Positions 1 to 5,932 of a stretch of DNA of 6,287 bases are shown piece by piece. This DNA is from Fidelibacterota bacterium. Lineage in GTDB: Bacteria; Bipolaricaulota; Bipolaricaulia; UBA7950; UBA9294. The DNA is taken from NCBI GenBank assembly GCA_024278395.1, contig JAJRTG010000142.1, positions 1-6,287 of the forward strand, written 5' to 3'. Position numbers and translations under genes: made by a program. Below the pieces are notes generated by a model. The model had not been told where the DNA came from. It ran no database searches and saw nothing but the letters and a program-made list of their open reading frames with translations. Each line of letters starts with the position of its first letter. Position 1 is the stretch's first letter.

Positions 1-5
1 GGATC

Positions 6-608
6 ATGGCCCAGGGAGCAGGCAAGGAGGAACTGATCCGCCAGGCGGCGATCCGCCTCTTCTCGCGCAAGGGGTTCTACAAGACGCGGGCGGAGGAGAT
101 CGCACAGGAGGCGGGTGTGGCGGTGGGCACGATCTATAACTACTTCCGCAACAAGGAGGAGATCCTTCTGTCCATCTTCAAGACGGAGTTTGACGAGCGG
201 ATGCAGCTCTTCCGCGAGCTCCTGAAGAGCGATATCCCAATCCCGGAGAAGATCCGCCGCATCCTGGAGGAGTACTTCTCCCGCCTCAAGTCGCGCGGGG
301 ACCTGACCCGCCTCCTCCTGCAGGAGCGGTTCAACCCCGGCCCGGGGTTCCGTACGAAGCTGCGCGAGCTCTACCGAGAGATGATCGCCCGCATCGAATC
401 GCTCATCGAGGAGGGGATCGAGAAGGGCTGGGTGAGGCCATGCCACCCGAAGATCATCGCCTACGCCATGTTCGGGGTGGTGGAATCGATCAGCGTGTAC
501 GCGCTCACCTACCCGGACGAGGAGTCGCAGAAGATCCTGAAGGACGCACCCGGTGAACTCGCGGATCTGATCTGGAACGGACTCAAGAAAGGAGGTCAAG
601 ATGCTTAA
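6..608 (+). CDS. TetR/AcrR-family transcriptional regulator
   Basis: This is a 200-residue ligand-responsive repressor of the TetR family, close to the usual family length. Residues about 8-55 form the N-terminal helix-turn-helix. The helix RQAAIRLFSRKGFYKTRAEE is followed by the recognition segment AGVAVGTIYNYFRNKEEIL, which is the TetR signature. The rest (about 60-200) is all-helical and should be the ligand-binding and dimerisation domain; its general look resembles FadR/YsiA-type acyl-CoA sensors, but that resemblance is by eye and weak. The ATG lies only 5 bases into the window, so its ribosome site is out of view and a slightly longer N-terminus cannot be excluded. The gene overlaps the next one by 8 nt and leads an operon with an RND exporter, so it probably represses its own operon in response to the exported compound. 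The operator would lie left of the window. The family call is firm; the ligand is unknown. Confidence 0.93.
   Translation: MAQGAGKEELIRQAAIRLFSRKGFYKTRAEEIAQEAGVAVGTIYNYFRNKEEILLSIFKTEFDERMQLFRELLKSDIPIPEKIRRILEEYFSRLKSRGDLTRLLLQERFNPGPGFRTKLRELYREMIARIESLIEEGIEKGWVRPCHPKIIAYAMFGVVESISVYALTYPDEESQKILKDAPGELADLIWNGLKKGGQDA
588..596 (+). promoter_or_regulatory. Shine-Dalgarno site inside the TetR gene end
   Basis: AAAGGAGGT, a near-perfect anti-16S match, lies 4 nt before the ATG at 601. It sits within the last codons of the regulator gene (Lys-Gly-Gly), so the following gene can be translated efficiently despite the 8-nt overlap. It supports the start at 601. Confidence 0.85.
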
Positions 609-1101
609 CCGAAGGAATGTCGTGATCATCGTTATGACAGCGTTGGCCGTCTTCGCGATCTCTGCGGCGGCGCAGCAGTCCCCGACCCAGTACGGGAAGG
701 TCAGGCTCCTCCTCGTCGACGAGACGAAGACATTCTCCTCCACGATGCGCGTGGGTGCGCTCGCCGGGATCCTGAAGAAGAGCGAGATATTCGATGTGGC
801 CGTGAAGATGGTCGATGTATCGTCGAGCTACGCCGATCCGCTCACGGGGGAGCCACCCGCCGAGGGTCCCTACGACATCATCCTCATCATCCCCAGGGGG
901 ATCGACGACGGATCGGTGGATCAGATATGGCTTGTAACCCGCGGGTTCGATGAGCTTCCCCCGCCGGTGGTACAGGGGATAAAGATGCTGTCGGCCCTCG
1001 TCGACAAGGTCTTCGCCGGACTGGCGCAGGCGACCGACGTGAGCGAGGACCTGTTCCCCGGGTTCTTCTCCGCCCTGTACGTTAAGGAGGGTTGGCTCTG
1101 A
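601..1101 (+). CDS. Exported protein of unknown function in RND operon
   Basis: I do not recognise this 166-residue protein. Residues 1-24 form a clear Sec signal peptide: Arg-Arg near the start, a hydrophobic core VVIIVMTALAVFAI, and an Ala-Ala-Ala cleavage site before Gln25. There is no lipobox cysteine, and the mature part contains no Cys at all, so a soluble periplasmic protein of about 142 residues is expected. The mature chain alternates predicted strands (KVRLLLVD at 33-40, FDVAVKMVDV at 64-73, YDIILIIP at 91-98, QIWLVT at 109-113) with helices (about 46-60 and 121-144), which suggests a small alpha/beta, perhaps flavodoxin- or Rossmann-like, fold. No catalytic motif is visible. It is translationally coupled on both sides: it overlaps the repressor by 8 nt and the RND gene by 1 nt (TGATG). 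That argues for a role in the same transport process, for example as a periplasmic accessory. It is very likely a real gene, but its function is unknown. Confidence 0.85.
   Translation: MLNRRNVVIIVMTALAVFAISAAAQQSPTQYGKVRLLLVDETKTFSSTMRVGALAGILKKSEIFDVAVKMVDVSSSYADPLTGEPPAEGPYDIILIIPRGIDDGSVDQIWLVTRGFDELPPPVVQGIKMLSALVDKVFAGLAQATDVSEDLFPGFFSALYVKEGWL
1084..1090 (+). promoter_or_regulatory. Shine-Dalgarno site deciding the RND start
   Basis: AAGGAGG lies 10 nt before the ATG at 1101 but only 1 nt before an in-frame TTG at 1092. The spacing makes ATG 1101 the credible start and rules out the longer TTG reading. The site lies inside the end of the upstream gene (Lys-Glu-Gly). Confidence 0.75.
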
Positions 1102-3494
1102 TGCGCCGGGTAGCCGCGTGGATCGTCGATCACCCGTGGGTGGTGATCGGGCTCGCCGCCGCCCTGACGGTGGGGGCACTGTTCGCCATCCCCCACCTCA
1201 CCACGGTCACCGACTTCAAGGAGTACATCTCGAAGGACGATCCAGCGGTGCAGGCGATGGACCGCGCCGAGGCCCGCTACGGCTCCCAAACCTTCTTCAT
1301 GGTGAGCATCGTCGCCCCGGACACGATCTTCAAGACGGAGACGCTGGAGAAGATCGCCTCCCTGCGCAAGGAGCTGGCGGCGATCCCCGGAGTAGATGAA
1401 GCCACCGGGCCGCTCAACGCCCAGATCATCGTCGGGACCAAGAACTCCCTCCTCGTCGGCCCCGCCGCCCCGAACGAGGAGGTCCCGAAGACTCCGGAGG
1501 CGATGGCGAAGTACCGGGAGCGCGTGATGGACAGCCGCATGCTGCGCGACTACATCATCTCCTCCGACGGGAAGGCGGCGACGATCTCGCTCAAGCTGAA
1601 GAAGGGGACGGAGGAGACGGCGGTCGCCAAGAGGGTCGTGGAGATCGTGGACAAGTACAACACCGGCCCGGAGAAGATCTACATCGCCGGGCTTCCGTAC
1701 ATGAACCTCGTCCTCGCGGAATCGATGAGCAAGGACCTGCGGCTGATGCTCCCGATCGTGATCCTCGTGATTACCGTGATCCTCTTCCTCAGTTTCTTCA
1801 GCCTGAGGGGGGTCGGACTCCCGCTGCTTGTCGTCGTCCTGAGCACGATCTGGGCGGTGGGGGCGATGGCGCTGGCACGCGTCCCGATGACGATCATGTC
1901 GTTCATCATGCCGGTCATCCTAATGGCGATCGGGATCGCCTACTGCATCCACGTCCTCAACAAGTACTACGAGGAGCTCTCGTTGGGGAAGGCCAAGCGG
2001 GACGCGGTGATCGAGACCGCGGTCTCGATGCTCTCCCCCGTCTCCATGGCCGGGATGACGACCGTGGCCGGATTCCTCTCCCTGATGAACTCCTTCCTGA
2101 TCCCGCAGCGCCAGTTCGGGGTGTTCACCGCGCTCGGGGTAGCGGTCGCCATGGGGCTCTCCCTCACCCTGATCCCGGCGCTGCTCTCGGTGATGTCGGT
2201 CCCTAAGCGCAAGATGAAGATCCGGACCGGAATGCTGAGCAAGGGGCTCGCCGCGTTCGAGCGGATCGTGGTCAACCACACACGGCTTGTCCTCATCGTC
2301 TCCCTGCTCGTCTTCATCGTCTTCGGGATCGGAACGTCCATGGTGCGGGTGGAGAGCTCGGAGAAGGAGTTCCTCGGGAAGGATCACCCGGTCGTTCAGG
2401 CGCTGAACGTGATGGACAGCCACTTCTCGGGAAGCGAGCAGCTGATCGTCGAGTTCGACACCGGGAAACGGAACGGGCTCAAGGATCCCAAGCTACTGCA
2501 ACGGATCGTGGAGTTCGAGAAGTGGCTGAAGACCAAGCCCGGGGTGAGGATCAACAAGACGATCTCCCTCGCCGACATGGTCTGCGAGATGAACCAGAAG
2601 TTCCACGCCGACGACCCGAGCTACTACCGGATCCCGGACGATCCGAAGCTGGTCGCTCAGCTCCTGCTCCTGTTCACGTTCCAGGGAGGGGACCTGGGGA
2701 ACATGGCCCTCGGCGACTTCTCCGCCGGGGAGGTGACCGGGATGTACAACTCCGGCGGGAGCACGGAGAAGGTGAAGCTCACCCGCGAGGTGGAGGCCTA
2801 CCTCGAGAAGAACTTCCCGGACGTGCACGCGGAGATGGTGGGAGCGACCCGGATCAGCGGGAGTCTGTTCTCCAAGATCATCACGAGCCAGATCACGAGC
2901 CTTCTCACCTCGATCGTCGCCGCCGGGCTAATCGTCGCCCTGCTCATGCGCTCGTTCGTCGCCGGGGCGATCAGCCTGATCCCCCTCATCCTGACGGTGG
3001 TGATCAACTTCGGGGTGATGGGGTTCTCCCGCACCCCGCTCGATATGGCGACCCTCATGGTCTCGTCGATCGCGATCGGGATCGGGATCGACTACGCGAT
3101 CCACTTCATGGAGCGGTTCCGCAGGGAGTACCGCGCGGACAACGACGCCCGGAGGGCGCTTGAGACGACGATCCAGACGACCGGGAGGGGGATCGCGTAC
3201 AACGCGTTGGCCCTCGCCCTGGGATTCGCCGTGCTCCTGTTCTCCACGTTCAAGGGGACGGCCAACTTCGGGCTTCTGATCGCGATGACGATGGTGATAA
3301 GCGCGGTGAGCGCCTTCACCACCATCCCGGCGATCCTCGTGACCTGGAGGCCGAGGTTCCTCACCTCCAGCGCCTGGGGCGGGAAGGGAGAGGCCGAGGC
3401 CACCGAATCGTTGAAGCGTAAACCGGGACAGGGGAGCAACCCCGACCCGGAGAAGGATCAAGACAAACCAACAGACGAAGGAGGTCTGCGATGA
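1101..3494 (+). CDS. MMPL/RND-superfamily exporter, 12 TM
   Basis: This is an inner-membrane proton-driven exporter of the RND superfamily, MMPL/sterol-sensing-domain type (the COG1033-like 'predicted exporters', including hopanoid and mycobacterial lipid exporters). With ATG 1101 it has 797 residues and the expected internal duplication. TM1 is at about 12-30, a periplasmic loop at about 31-210, and TM2-6 at about 216-365. TM7 is at about 393-412, a second periplasmic loop at about 413-595, and TM8-12 at about 598-747. TM10 carries the family motif GIGIDYAIH with the proton-relay Asp664-Tyr665. The matching TM4 segment reads GIAYCIH and has no Asp. A charged, Pro/Lys/Glu-rich tail (about 750-797) is probably cytoplasmic and disordered. 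At 797 residues it is shorter than the roughly 1000+ of HAE1/AcrB drug pumps, and no membrane-fusion or TolC-type gene is next to it. The gene overlaps its neighbours by 1 nt upstream and 4 nt downstream. With the LolA-like gene after it, a lipid or hydrophobic substrate is inferred. The family is certain; the substrate is not known. Confidence 0.93.
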   Translation: MRRVAAWIVDHPWVVIGLAAALTVGALFAIPHLTTVTDFKEYISKDDPAVQAMDRAEARYGSQTFFMVSIVAPDTIFKTETLEKIASLRKELAAIPGVDEATGPLNAQIIVGTKNSLLVGPAAPNEEVPKTPEAMAKYRERVMDSRMLRDYIISSDGKAATISLKLKKGTEETAVAKRVVEIVDKYNTGPEKIYIAGLPYMNLVLAESMSKDLRLMLPIVILVITVILFLSFFSLRGVGLPLLVVVLSTIWAVGAMALARVPMTIMSFIMPVILMAIGIAYCIHVLNKYYEELSLGKAKRDAVIETAVSMLSPVSMAGMTTVAGFLSLMNSFLIPQRQFGVFTALGVAVAMGLSLTLIPALLSVMSVPKRKMKIRTGMLSKGLAAFERIVVNHTRLVLIVSLLVFIVFGIGTSMVRVESSEKEFLGKDHPVVQALNVMDSHFSGSEQLIVEFDTGKRNGLKDPKLLQRIVEFEKWLKTKPGVRINKTISLADMVCEMNQKFHADDPSYYRIPDDPKLVAQLLLLFTFQGGDLGNMALGDFSAGEVTGMYNSGGSTEKVKLTREVEAYLEKNFPDVHAEMVGATRISGSLFSKIITSQITSLLTSIVAAGLIVALLMRSFVAGAISLIPLILTVVINFGVMGFSRTPLDMATLMVSSIAIGIGIDYAIHFMERFRREYRADNDARRALETTIQTTGRGIAYNALALALGFAVLLFSTFKGTANFGLLIAMTMVISAVSAFTTIPAILVTWRPRFLTSSAWGGKGEAEATESLKRKPGQGSNPDPEKDQDKPTDEGGLR
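3478..3485 (+). promoter_or_regulatory. Shine-Dalgarno site inside the RND gene end
   Basis: AAGGAGGT lies 5 nt before the ATG at 3491, within the codons for the exporter's final Glu-Gly-Gly. It fixes the start of the LolA-like gene and allows coupled translation across the ATGA overlap at 3491-3494. Confidence 0.85.
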
Positions 3495-4330
3495 ACAAAG
3501 CGACGTTGGTAAGTGTGCTAGCAGTTCTTGTGGGGGTTCTGACGCTCACCGCTGTGGGCTACGCAGCGGGGCTTACGGGGGATCAGATCCTCCAGAAGGT
3601 CGATGAGCATGAGACCATAGCCACACAGGGGAACCTCATCTCGAAGATTCGGTTCGACAACGTCTACTCCGACGGGACGACCGCCTACAACGTCTTCGAC
3701 GGGCTGAGCAAGAAGATCTCCGGCGAGCCGGAGAAGTCATTGATCTACTTCGAGGAGCCGGCGGACGTCGCCGGGACGATCTTCCTCTCCATCAAGCCGG
3801 AGGGAGAGGACGCCCGCATGTGGCTGTATCTGCCGGCCCTCGGGATGGCGAAGGAGATCGTGGCCGAACAGCGCAAGCAGAGCTTCGCCGGGAGCACGTT
3901 CTCCTACAAGGACGTGGGGAGCCGCAGCTTCGCGGACAAGTACTCCGCCAAGCTGGCCGGGGAAGAGACGGTCAAGATCGGCGATAAGTCCTATGACTGT
4001 TACGTGCTGGAGCTCACCGCCAAGCCGAATTCGGACGCCGATTACCCGACCGCTAAGGCGTGGGTGGAGAAGGACAGCTTCCTCATGCTGAAGAGCGAGG
4101 ACTACAACGCGGAGGGGAAGCTCGAGCGGACGATGGAGGTCCTGGCGCTCGGAAAATTCGACGGGAATGTCGTGGCGGACAAGATGGTCGCCACGAACGT
4201 ACTCGACGGGAGCTCCACCACGATCACCTTCCTCGAGCGGAAGCACCCGGCCAATCCGATTCCCGACTCGGTGTTCGATCCGAACAATCTCGCCTCGTTC
4301 GATCCAACGGAGTTCGGGTTCTCCTCGTAA
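3491..4330 (+). CDS. Outer membrane lipoprotein-sorting protein family (LolA-like)
   Basis: This is a 279-residue exported protein of the LolA-like family usually annotated 'outer membrane lipoprotein-sorting protein' (Pfam LolA_like type). Residues 1 to about 25 are a Sec signal peptide: MNK, a hydrophobic core, then a VGYA/A cleavage site, with no lipobox. Family landmarks follow: RMWLYLPALGMAKEI (109-123), the SFAGSTFSYKDV stretch (131-142), SYDCYVLEL (167-175), KAWVEKDSFLMLKSEDYNAEGKL (189-211) and the C-terminal IPDSVFDPNNL (257-267). The fold is an incomplete beta-barrel with a hydrophobic cavity. Characterised relatives with this fold (LolA, LolB, mycobacterial LppX) carry lipoproteins or lipids. 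It is the last gene of the operon, directly behind the RND exporter. The likely role is therefore to accept the exported hydrophobic substrate in the periplasm rather than to act as the housekeeping LolA. The family call is good; the cargo is inferred only. Confidence 0.88.
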   Translation: MNKATLVSVLAVLVGVLTLTAVGYAAGLTGDQILQKVDEHETIATQGNLISKIRFDNVYSDGTTAYNVFDGLSKKISGEPEKSLIYFEEPADVAGTIFLSIKPEGEDARMWLYLPALGMAKEIVAEQRKQSFAGSTFSYKDVGSRSFADKYSAKLAGEETVKIGDKSYDCYVLELTAKPNSDADYPTAKAWVEKDSFLMLKSEDYNAEGKLERTMEVLALGKFDGNVVADKMVATNVLDGSSTTITFLERKHPANPIPDSVFDPNNLASFDPTEFGFSS

Positions 4331-4343
4331 ACATTGAACGGAT

Positions 4344-4383
4344 CGCGGGCCTGCCGGGGCTTCCCGCGGGCCCGCGTCCTTCT
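4344..4383. terminator. Hairpin terminator between convergent operons
   Basis: An 11-bp stem pairs 4344-4354 (CGCGGGCCTGC) with 4366-4376 (GCGGGCCCGCG), with one G-U pair. One bulged C (4355) follows, then three further G-C pairs (4356-4358 with 4363-4365) and a GCTT tetraloop. On the + strand it is followed by TCCTTCT, a short imperfect T-run, and it begins 14 bases after the LolA-like stop. On the - strand it begins 6 bases past the thioredoxin-fusion stop, but the T-run there is poorer. Termination from both sides is likely, and clearer for the + strand. Confidence 0.7.
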
Positions 4384-5185
4384 AAAACAGAGGGTCGAGA
4401 TCCACGTCGAGGTTGCGGGTCGGATAGCCGGCGTACCGGATCACCCCCTGTCGGTCGATCAGGAGCGTGTGCGGAACGGTCCATACATCGTATATGTTCG
4501 AGATCCTCTTCTCCCCTTTGGCCGGGTCGTCCCACAGGTTGATGAAATCAGTGTAGCCGTTGGCGTCGAGGTAGCCCTGGGCGGTCGCCATGTTCCAATC
4601 GAGGGCGACGAGGACCACCACCAGCCCATCGTCCTTGTACCGCTCCAAAAGCTCCTGCAGATGCGGCATGGAGTCTCGGCAGTGGGGGCAGGTGCTCCGC
4701 CAGAACTCGAGGATCACCACCTTCCCGAGGAAATCGGACAGGCTGATCTCCTTGCCGGTGGAGTCCCGGAGGGTGAAGTCGGGCGCGGCCTGGCCGACCT
4801 TAATCCCTACGGGCACGTCCGCCCTGGCCGGACTCCCGGCCTCCGGGGCCCCTTGCAACGCTCCGTCCGGGGCGATGACGACCGTCTCCGTCGCGATCGC
4901 CGCGGTATGCGCGTCGTCGAATACGACCAACGTCACCTGGAAGCTCCCCGCCCCTGAATAGGTATGGGAGACGATCTCCCCTGAGCCGGAGTAGCCGTCC
5001 CCGAACGTCCACTGGTATGAGGAGATGCTCCCGTCCGGGTCGGATGATCTGGAGGCGTCGAAGAGCACCGTGTACGGAGATCCCCCGTCCGAGTAGCTGA
5101 ACCGGGGGAGAGGTTTATCGTTGGCGAAGGAGAGGATCGCCGCTCCCATAACGATAACGAGGACCAGACCGAACGCGCGTAACAT
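4382..5185 (-). CDS. Exported PKD domain - TlpA/ResA-like thioredoxin fusion
   Basis: This is an exported thiol-disulfide oxidoreductase of 267 residues with an N-terminal PKD domain. Residues 1-21 are a signal peptide ending SFA before Asn22, with no lipobox. The PKD domain (about 27-105) shows SSDPDG, the YQWTFGDG core (57-64) and the closing HTYSGAGSFQVTLVV (74-88). An Ala/Gly/Pro-rich linker (about 106-125) leads to the redoxin/AhpC-TSA domain (about 126-267): APDFTL, VVILEFW, the CPHC active site (Cys166-Cys169) and the cis-Pro loop VPHTLL (Pro238). TlpA/ResA proteins usually have WCxPC. The CPHC dipeptide here is that of oxidising DsbA, so oxidation or isomerisation of secreted proteins is possible. 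I start at ATG 5185 because GAGGTG lies 7 nt before it; an in-frame GTG at 5188 (4 nt spacing) is an alternative adding one Met. It is the last gene of the - strand operon, 18 nt after the hydrolase gene. The domain calls are secure; the redox direction and partner are unknown. Confidence 0.9.
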   Translation of the reverse strand: MLRAFGLVLVIVMGAAILSFANDKPLPRFSYSDGGSPYTVLFDASRSSDPDGSISSYQWTFGDGYSGSGEIVSHTYSGAGSFQVTLVVFDDAHTAAIATETVVIAPDGALQGAPEAGSPARADVPVGIKVGQAAPDFTLRDSTGKEISLSDFLGKVVILEFWRSTCPHCRDSMPHLQELLERYKDDGLVVVLVALDWNMATAQGYLDANGYTDFINLWDDPAKGEKRISNIYDVWTVPHTLLIDRQGVIRYAGYPTRNLDVDLDPLF

Positions 5186-5192
5186 CACTTTT

Positions 5193-5198
5193 CACCTC
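5193..5198 (-). promoter_or_regulatory. Shine-Dalgarno site of the PKD-thioredoxin gene
   Basis: GAGGTG on the - strand lies in the 18-nt gap after the hydrolase stop, 7 nt before ATG 5185 and 4 nt before the alternative GTG 5188. The spacing slightly favours the ATG. Confidence 0.6.
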
Positions 5199-5203
5199 GC
5201 CTT

Positions 5204-5929
5204 TCAAACATAATAGGTCTCGCCGTCGTGACAGAGGATCACCCCGTCGATCGGCGGAGGGGTGCCGCTTATGTGCGTCACCATAACTACACCGGAGGAC
5301 CGGTGAAAGATTCGCCGCACCGCACGCACGTCCAGGTGTCCTGAATCATCCGTTGGAGCCGGATGCGTAAGCTCGGTGATCACGATGTCCGCCCCGTCGA
5401 TGAGGCGGCGAAGCTGCGGGCATTCACCGGTGTCGCCGGTGTAGGCGATCTCGCGCCCCCGAATGGAGAACCGATATCCGTATGCATCCAGGCCGAAGTG
5501 CTCCATCTTCACGGCCGTGAAGTCGAGGTCCCCGGCGCGGTACTCGCCGCCGCCCTCGATCTCGACGTACTCAAGCGAGAGCTCGGGGGCCAGCCCCTTC
5601 TTGACGAGCTCCGGCCAGGCGAGGGCGGAGAGCTCCATCGTCTTCCGCTCCAGCCCCTGCGGGCCGATGATGTAAAGCGGTCGATCGCGCTTGAACAGGA
5701 AGTGGTAGAGGAGGAGGAAGAACGGGATTCCGAACGAGTGGTCGGCGTGGAAGTGGCTGATGAAGACCTGATCTATTGAGGTGACGTCCGCGCCCACCCG
5801 GTAAAGCTGCGGCACAGCGCTCGGAGGAAGGTCGAGCAGGACCTTCCCATCGATAAGGACGGAACTCCAGAGCCTCCCTTCTCCAAGCGCCGCCCCTGAC
5901 CCAAGGCAGGTTACGGCGAGCTTGTCCAT
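5204..5929 (-). CDS. MBL-fold metallo-hydrolase, RNase Z-like
   Basis: This is a 241-residue metallo-beta-lactamase-fold hydrolase, probably cytoplasmic because no signal peptide is visible. The zinc ligands are all present: HFHADH at 59-64, His144, Asp166 in YTGDTG and His219 in VTHIS. The order of motifs, including the extra SGHLD (His198), follows the RNase Z/ElaC branch. Two tRNA-processing hallmarks are missing. The N-terminal loop reads GSGAALGEGRLWSS instead of a PxKxRN-type motif. Only 22 residues separate His144 from Asp166, which leaves no room for the long exosite arm of RNase Z. It is therefore probably a phosphodiesterase or another hydrolase of this branch rather than the tRNA 3' endonuclease. 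The start ATG is 3 nt after the stop of the cyclic-nucleotide-binding gene and has only a weak GAG-type ribosome site, so translation by re-initiation is likely. The fold is certain and the metals very likely; the substrate is unknown. Confidence 0.92.
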   Translation of the reverse strand: MDKLAVTCLGSGAALGEGRLWSSVLIDGKVLLDLPPSAVPQLYRVGADVTSIDQVFISHFHADHSFGIPFFLLLYHFLFKRDRPLYIIGPQGLERKTMELSALAWPELVKKGLAPELSLEYVEIEGGGEYRAGDLDFTAVKMEHFGLDAYGYRFSIRGREIAYTGDTGECPQLRRLIDGADIVITELTHPAPTDDSGHLDVRAVRRIFHRSSGVVMVTHISGTPPPIDGVILCHDGETYYV

Positions 5930-5932
5930 GCT

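Noticed and set aside
1092..1100. TTG start 9 bases upstream for the RND exporter
   Set aside because: It would lie only 1 nt after the AAGGAGG site. ATG 1101 has workable spacing and the usual TGATG coupling.
583..1179. Long - strand open frame of 198 codons opposite the small exported protein gene
   Set aside because: It is Arg/Gly/Asp-rich with no recognisable domain and is antisense to a coupled gene with a signal peptide and ribosome site. It is a GC-rich shadow frame.
1920..2423. Long - strand open frame of 167 codons under the RND gene
   Set aside because: His/Arg/Asp-rich translation typical of the antisense of a membrane protein gene; no start context and no domain.
3066..3092. Short tandem GATCGG-like repeat
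   Set aside because: It simply encodes the Ile-Gly-Ile-Gly-Ile-Asp of the TM10 motif in a genome that prefers ATC for Ile; it is not an independent repeat.
2522..3163. + strand open frame of 213 codons inside the RND gene
   Set aside because: It is a +1-frame shadow of a well-supported transporter and is extremely Arg/Pro/Asp-rich.
4060..4957. + strand open frames crossing the terminator and lying opposite the PKD-thioredoxin gene
   Set aside because: They run over the hairpin and antisense to a gene with clear domains, and have no ribosome site. They are shadows.
5204..5929. Annotation as RNase Z (rnz/elaC)
   Set aside because: The zinc motifs fit, but the exosite arm and PxKxRN-type loop are missing, so the gene symbol is not justified.
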